NCBI GenBank assembly: GCA_046727435.1
Contig: JBKPCR010000067.1
Coordinates: 1 to 6,662, forward strand
Direction of reading: 5' to 3'
DNA length: 6,662 bases
Source of the DNA: CAVPRW01 sp046727435 [NCBI: bacterium]
GTDB taxonomy: Bacteria; Tectomicrobia; Entotheonellia; J063
The notes under the pieces were generated by a model. The model saw nothing but the letters and a program-made list of their open reading frames with translations, made no database searches and was not told the origin of the DNA. Both the position numbers and the translations under genes were made by a program. Numbering within the stretch: position 1 is the first letter of the stretch; each line of letters opens with the position of its first letter. Of this stretch, positions 5,055 to 6,662 are shown one piece after another.

Positions 5055-6662
5055 CTATTTCTCCACGATGGTATGCACTTTTTCGAGTACTGCCAGAGCG
5101 CGGTCTGCCTGGAGCAAGCCGAATCCGTTGTCGAAATCGAACCTCGGGGGGCCCATGTCGATGGCGGTCAGCTCTAGAAGCGCATAAATCGTGTGGGGAG
5201 TCGTGGTGGGCAGGGCCTCTAGCATCACCGCTGCCACAGCCGCGGCATGGGGGGCTGCGGCAGACGTGCCGAAGAAGTTTGGCAAGCCGGTGCCATCGAC
5301 ATCGCAAGAGGAGGGGATCGAAGGGGAACGCGGGCAGAAGAACGTGGTGTCGGTCCCGTCCGGGGCCACGATCGCGGGCTTCAGGCGAATCCTCGGGATC
5401 GCCAAACGGTTGCCGGCCGTATTGAAGAGAATCGGGGTCGGCCCCGCCGAGGAGAACGGCTCCAAGAGCGGGGGGGAAACGCCGAACTCGGGCGTATCGC
5501 GGTAAGACGCCGCGCCGACCGCCGCGGCCCCGGCGGCATTGGCATGGCCATAGACCGTGCTGCTTTGGGTGTCGAACTCGTTGGTCGTGACGCTGGCTCC
5601 GCCAAACCGCACGTACTTGATGAACTGGGGGTTGGGGCCATCGAACTGGGTGATCAGGATGTTGAACGCGGTCACCGCCGACCCGGGGGGATTGAAGATG
5701 CTGAAGACCTCCACCGCGTCCCCACCGGTATTGGTGGACGCGCTGCCGGCCAGGACGGTCGTGGGCGGGTCATTGAATACGTAGATGTCGAGATCGTTGG
5801 GTGAGCCAGGACAGCCGGGGCACACAGAGGCAAACGGTGAATCCCACTGGAAGGAGATGGTGAACCCAGTGCCGGCGGAAACCGTGATGCGCTGGAACAC
5901 GTCTTCGCCCGGCCCCGGGTCGAAGTCATGCGCCGTACCCCCAAAGAAGTGGGGGGCACCGGCGGCTGAGGGGAAGGCACTATCCGCGAAAAAAGAGCCC
6001 GCGCGAAAGCTGCTTGCGTAGGATTGGCGATTTGCGTTACCGGCTGAGGAGAAATAGGGAACACCTGCCCTCTTGACGGTATCGACGGCCTGGGCAATGA
6101 TCCCGTCCTGGAACATCGGCTCGGCGAAGTAGATGACATCGTCTACGATGACATGAGACCCAGCCGCCTGCAACGCCAGGATGTTGCTGGCAAATGAGGC
6201 CTGACCAATGAATGCTGTGGCGAACGCCAAACTCGCCCCGGGGGCCACATCGTGGACCAGTTGGAGCATGGCCCGGCCTTCGTCGGTACCCCCCCTGCAG
6301 TCCGGCAGCTCTTGGATCACGGTCGCTGGAGATAGGTCGTCACTGGACACATCAGCGGCCGCGCCGCCTAAGCAATCGAAGCTGTCGGACAGTACCCCGA
6401 CGGTAACCCCGGTCCCGTCCACGCCAAACGTGGCGCGTGCCACGTCGGCGCGCATGGCTTGACCACCCTGGCTTGTGGCCAGTCCCACATTGGTGGTTGC
6501 ATAGGCAGGCCGTGCGAATTGGAGGCTGGCCAGCGCAGCCATGTCCTCGATGGCAGCAATAGGCAGCTGCCCTGAGACGATGCGGCCAAACACCACCGCC
6601 CCTTGCATGCCCAAGGCCTCCAGGTCAGCTTGCAAAGCGTGCACGTCGCCGGAGGCCACGGC
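5055..6662 (-). CDS. Subtilisin-family (S8) serine peptidase with Glu in place of catalytic His, N-terminus outside window
   Basis: The frame is open from the right edge (6662) to TAG 5057-5055, 535 residues; the true start and any signal peptide lie beyond the edge. Numbering from the codon at 6659: a prodomain-like region 1-75; catalytic Asp 92 in VTVGVLSDSFD; GGTDEGRAMLQLVHDVAPGA (124-142), which aligns with the usual HGTxVAG...APGA block but has Glu 127 where His is expected; VIVDDVIYFAEPMFQDG (170-186); YFSSAGN with oxyanion Asn 208; and FGTSAAAPHAAAVAA with catalytic Ser 466. Between Asn and Ser, residues about 250-355 (DVFQRITVSAGTGFTISFQW..., PNDLDIYVF, FNILITQF) look like an inserted beta-sandwich of the PPC type. 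The chain ends with GFGLLQADRAL, the normal subtilase closing helix, with no C-terminal domain. CPGC and other cysteines fit an exported protein. It would act outside the cytoplasm as an endopeptidase with a D-E-S triad if active. No neighbour suggests a substrate. Confidence 0.88.
   Translation of the reverse strand, partial: AVASGDVHALQADLEALGMQGAVVFGRIVSGQLPIAAIEDMAALASLQFARPAYATTNVGLATSQGGQAMRADVARATFGVDGTGVTVGVLSDSFDCLGGAAADVSSDDLSPATVIQELPDCRGGTDEGRAMLQLVHDVAPGASLAFATAFIGQASFASNILALQAAGSHVIVDDVIYFAEPMFQDGIIAQAVDTVKRAGVPYFSSAGNANRQSYASSFRAGSFFADSAFPSAAGAPHFFGGTAHDFDPGPGEDVFQRITVSAGTGFTISFQWDSPFASVCPGCPGSPNDLDIYVFNDPPTTVLAGSASTNTGGDAVEVFSIFNPPGSAVTAFNILITQFDGPNPQFIKYVRFGGASVTTNEFDTQSSTVYGHANAAGAAAVGAASYRDTPEFGVSPPLLEPFSSAGPTPILFNTAGNRLAIPRIRLKPAIVAPDGTDTTFFCPRSPSIPSSCDVDGTGLPNFFGTSAAAPHAAAVAAVMLEALPTTTPHTIYALLELTAIDMGPPRFDFDNGFGLLQADRALAVLEKVHTIVEK

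Noticed and set aside
4747-5187. Plus-strand 146-residue reading frame
   Set aside because: Its second half lies antisense to the certain protease gene, it has no motif, and its composition is that of a GC-rich shadow frame.
5191-5804. Long plus-strand frames opposite the protease
   Set aside because: They are antisense shadows of a strongly supported subtilase, rich in Arg/Gly and without motifs.

Overview
The window is about 6.7 kb of bacterial DNA with two well-preserved, GC-rich ends and a worn, mosaic middle. The left gene pair (a LivG-type ABC ATPase followed by an AMP-forming acyl-CoA ligase) is an arrangement common in Proteobacteria and related phyla. The right end is a secreted-type subtilase. 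I cannot place the organism more precisely than a GC-rich, probably proteobacteria-like environmental bacterium. The number of gene remnants suggests a genome or region with much turnover.

Layout. Minus strand, 1-1206: a promoter, livG, and the first 103 codons of an AMP-binding ligase. The two genes are separated by only 2 bp and the ligase's ribosome binding site lies in the end of livG, so this is the start of a liv-type branched-chain amino acid/acyl transport operon running off the left edge. 1207-2200: about 1 kb without a convincing gene, holding only small repeats. Plus strand, 2201-3430: an AT-rich island with two tandem genes, a 69-residue very acidic small protein and a 327-residue two-domain protein (EVE-like PUA-fold domain plus NucS-like PD-(D/E)XK nuclease). 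Each reads through only if one missing base is restored. Minus strand, 3406-4224: an alcohol dehydrogenase that has lost its zinc-binding N-terminal half. 4225-5054: mostly noncoding, with a 114-bp remnant of a ComM/YifB Mg-chelatase-like ATPase on the minus strand and an unassigned GC-rich stretch. Minus strand, 5055-6662: a subtilisin-family (S8) peptidase missing its N-terminus at the window edge. Its catalytic histidine position carries glutamate.

The most interesting part is the island at 2201-3430. An EVE domain (a reader fold that in some relatives binds modified bases) joined to a NucS-like nuclease is the architecture expected of a restriction or DNA-surveillance enzyme. The small acidic protein just upstream is a candidate partner or regulator. 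Both genes appear damaged by single-base losses in short homopolymer runs, so either the system is decaying here or the assembly has indel errors. A raw-read check would settle which.
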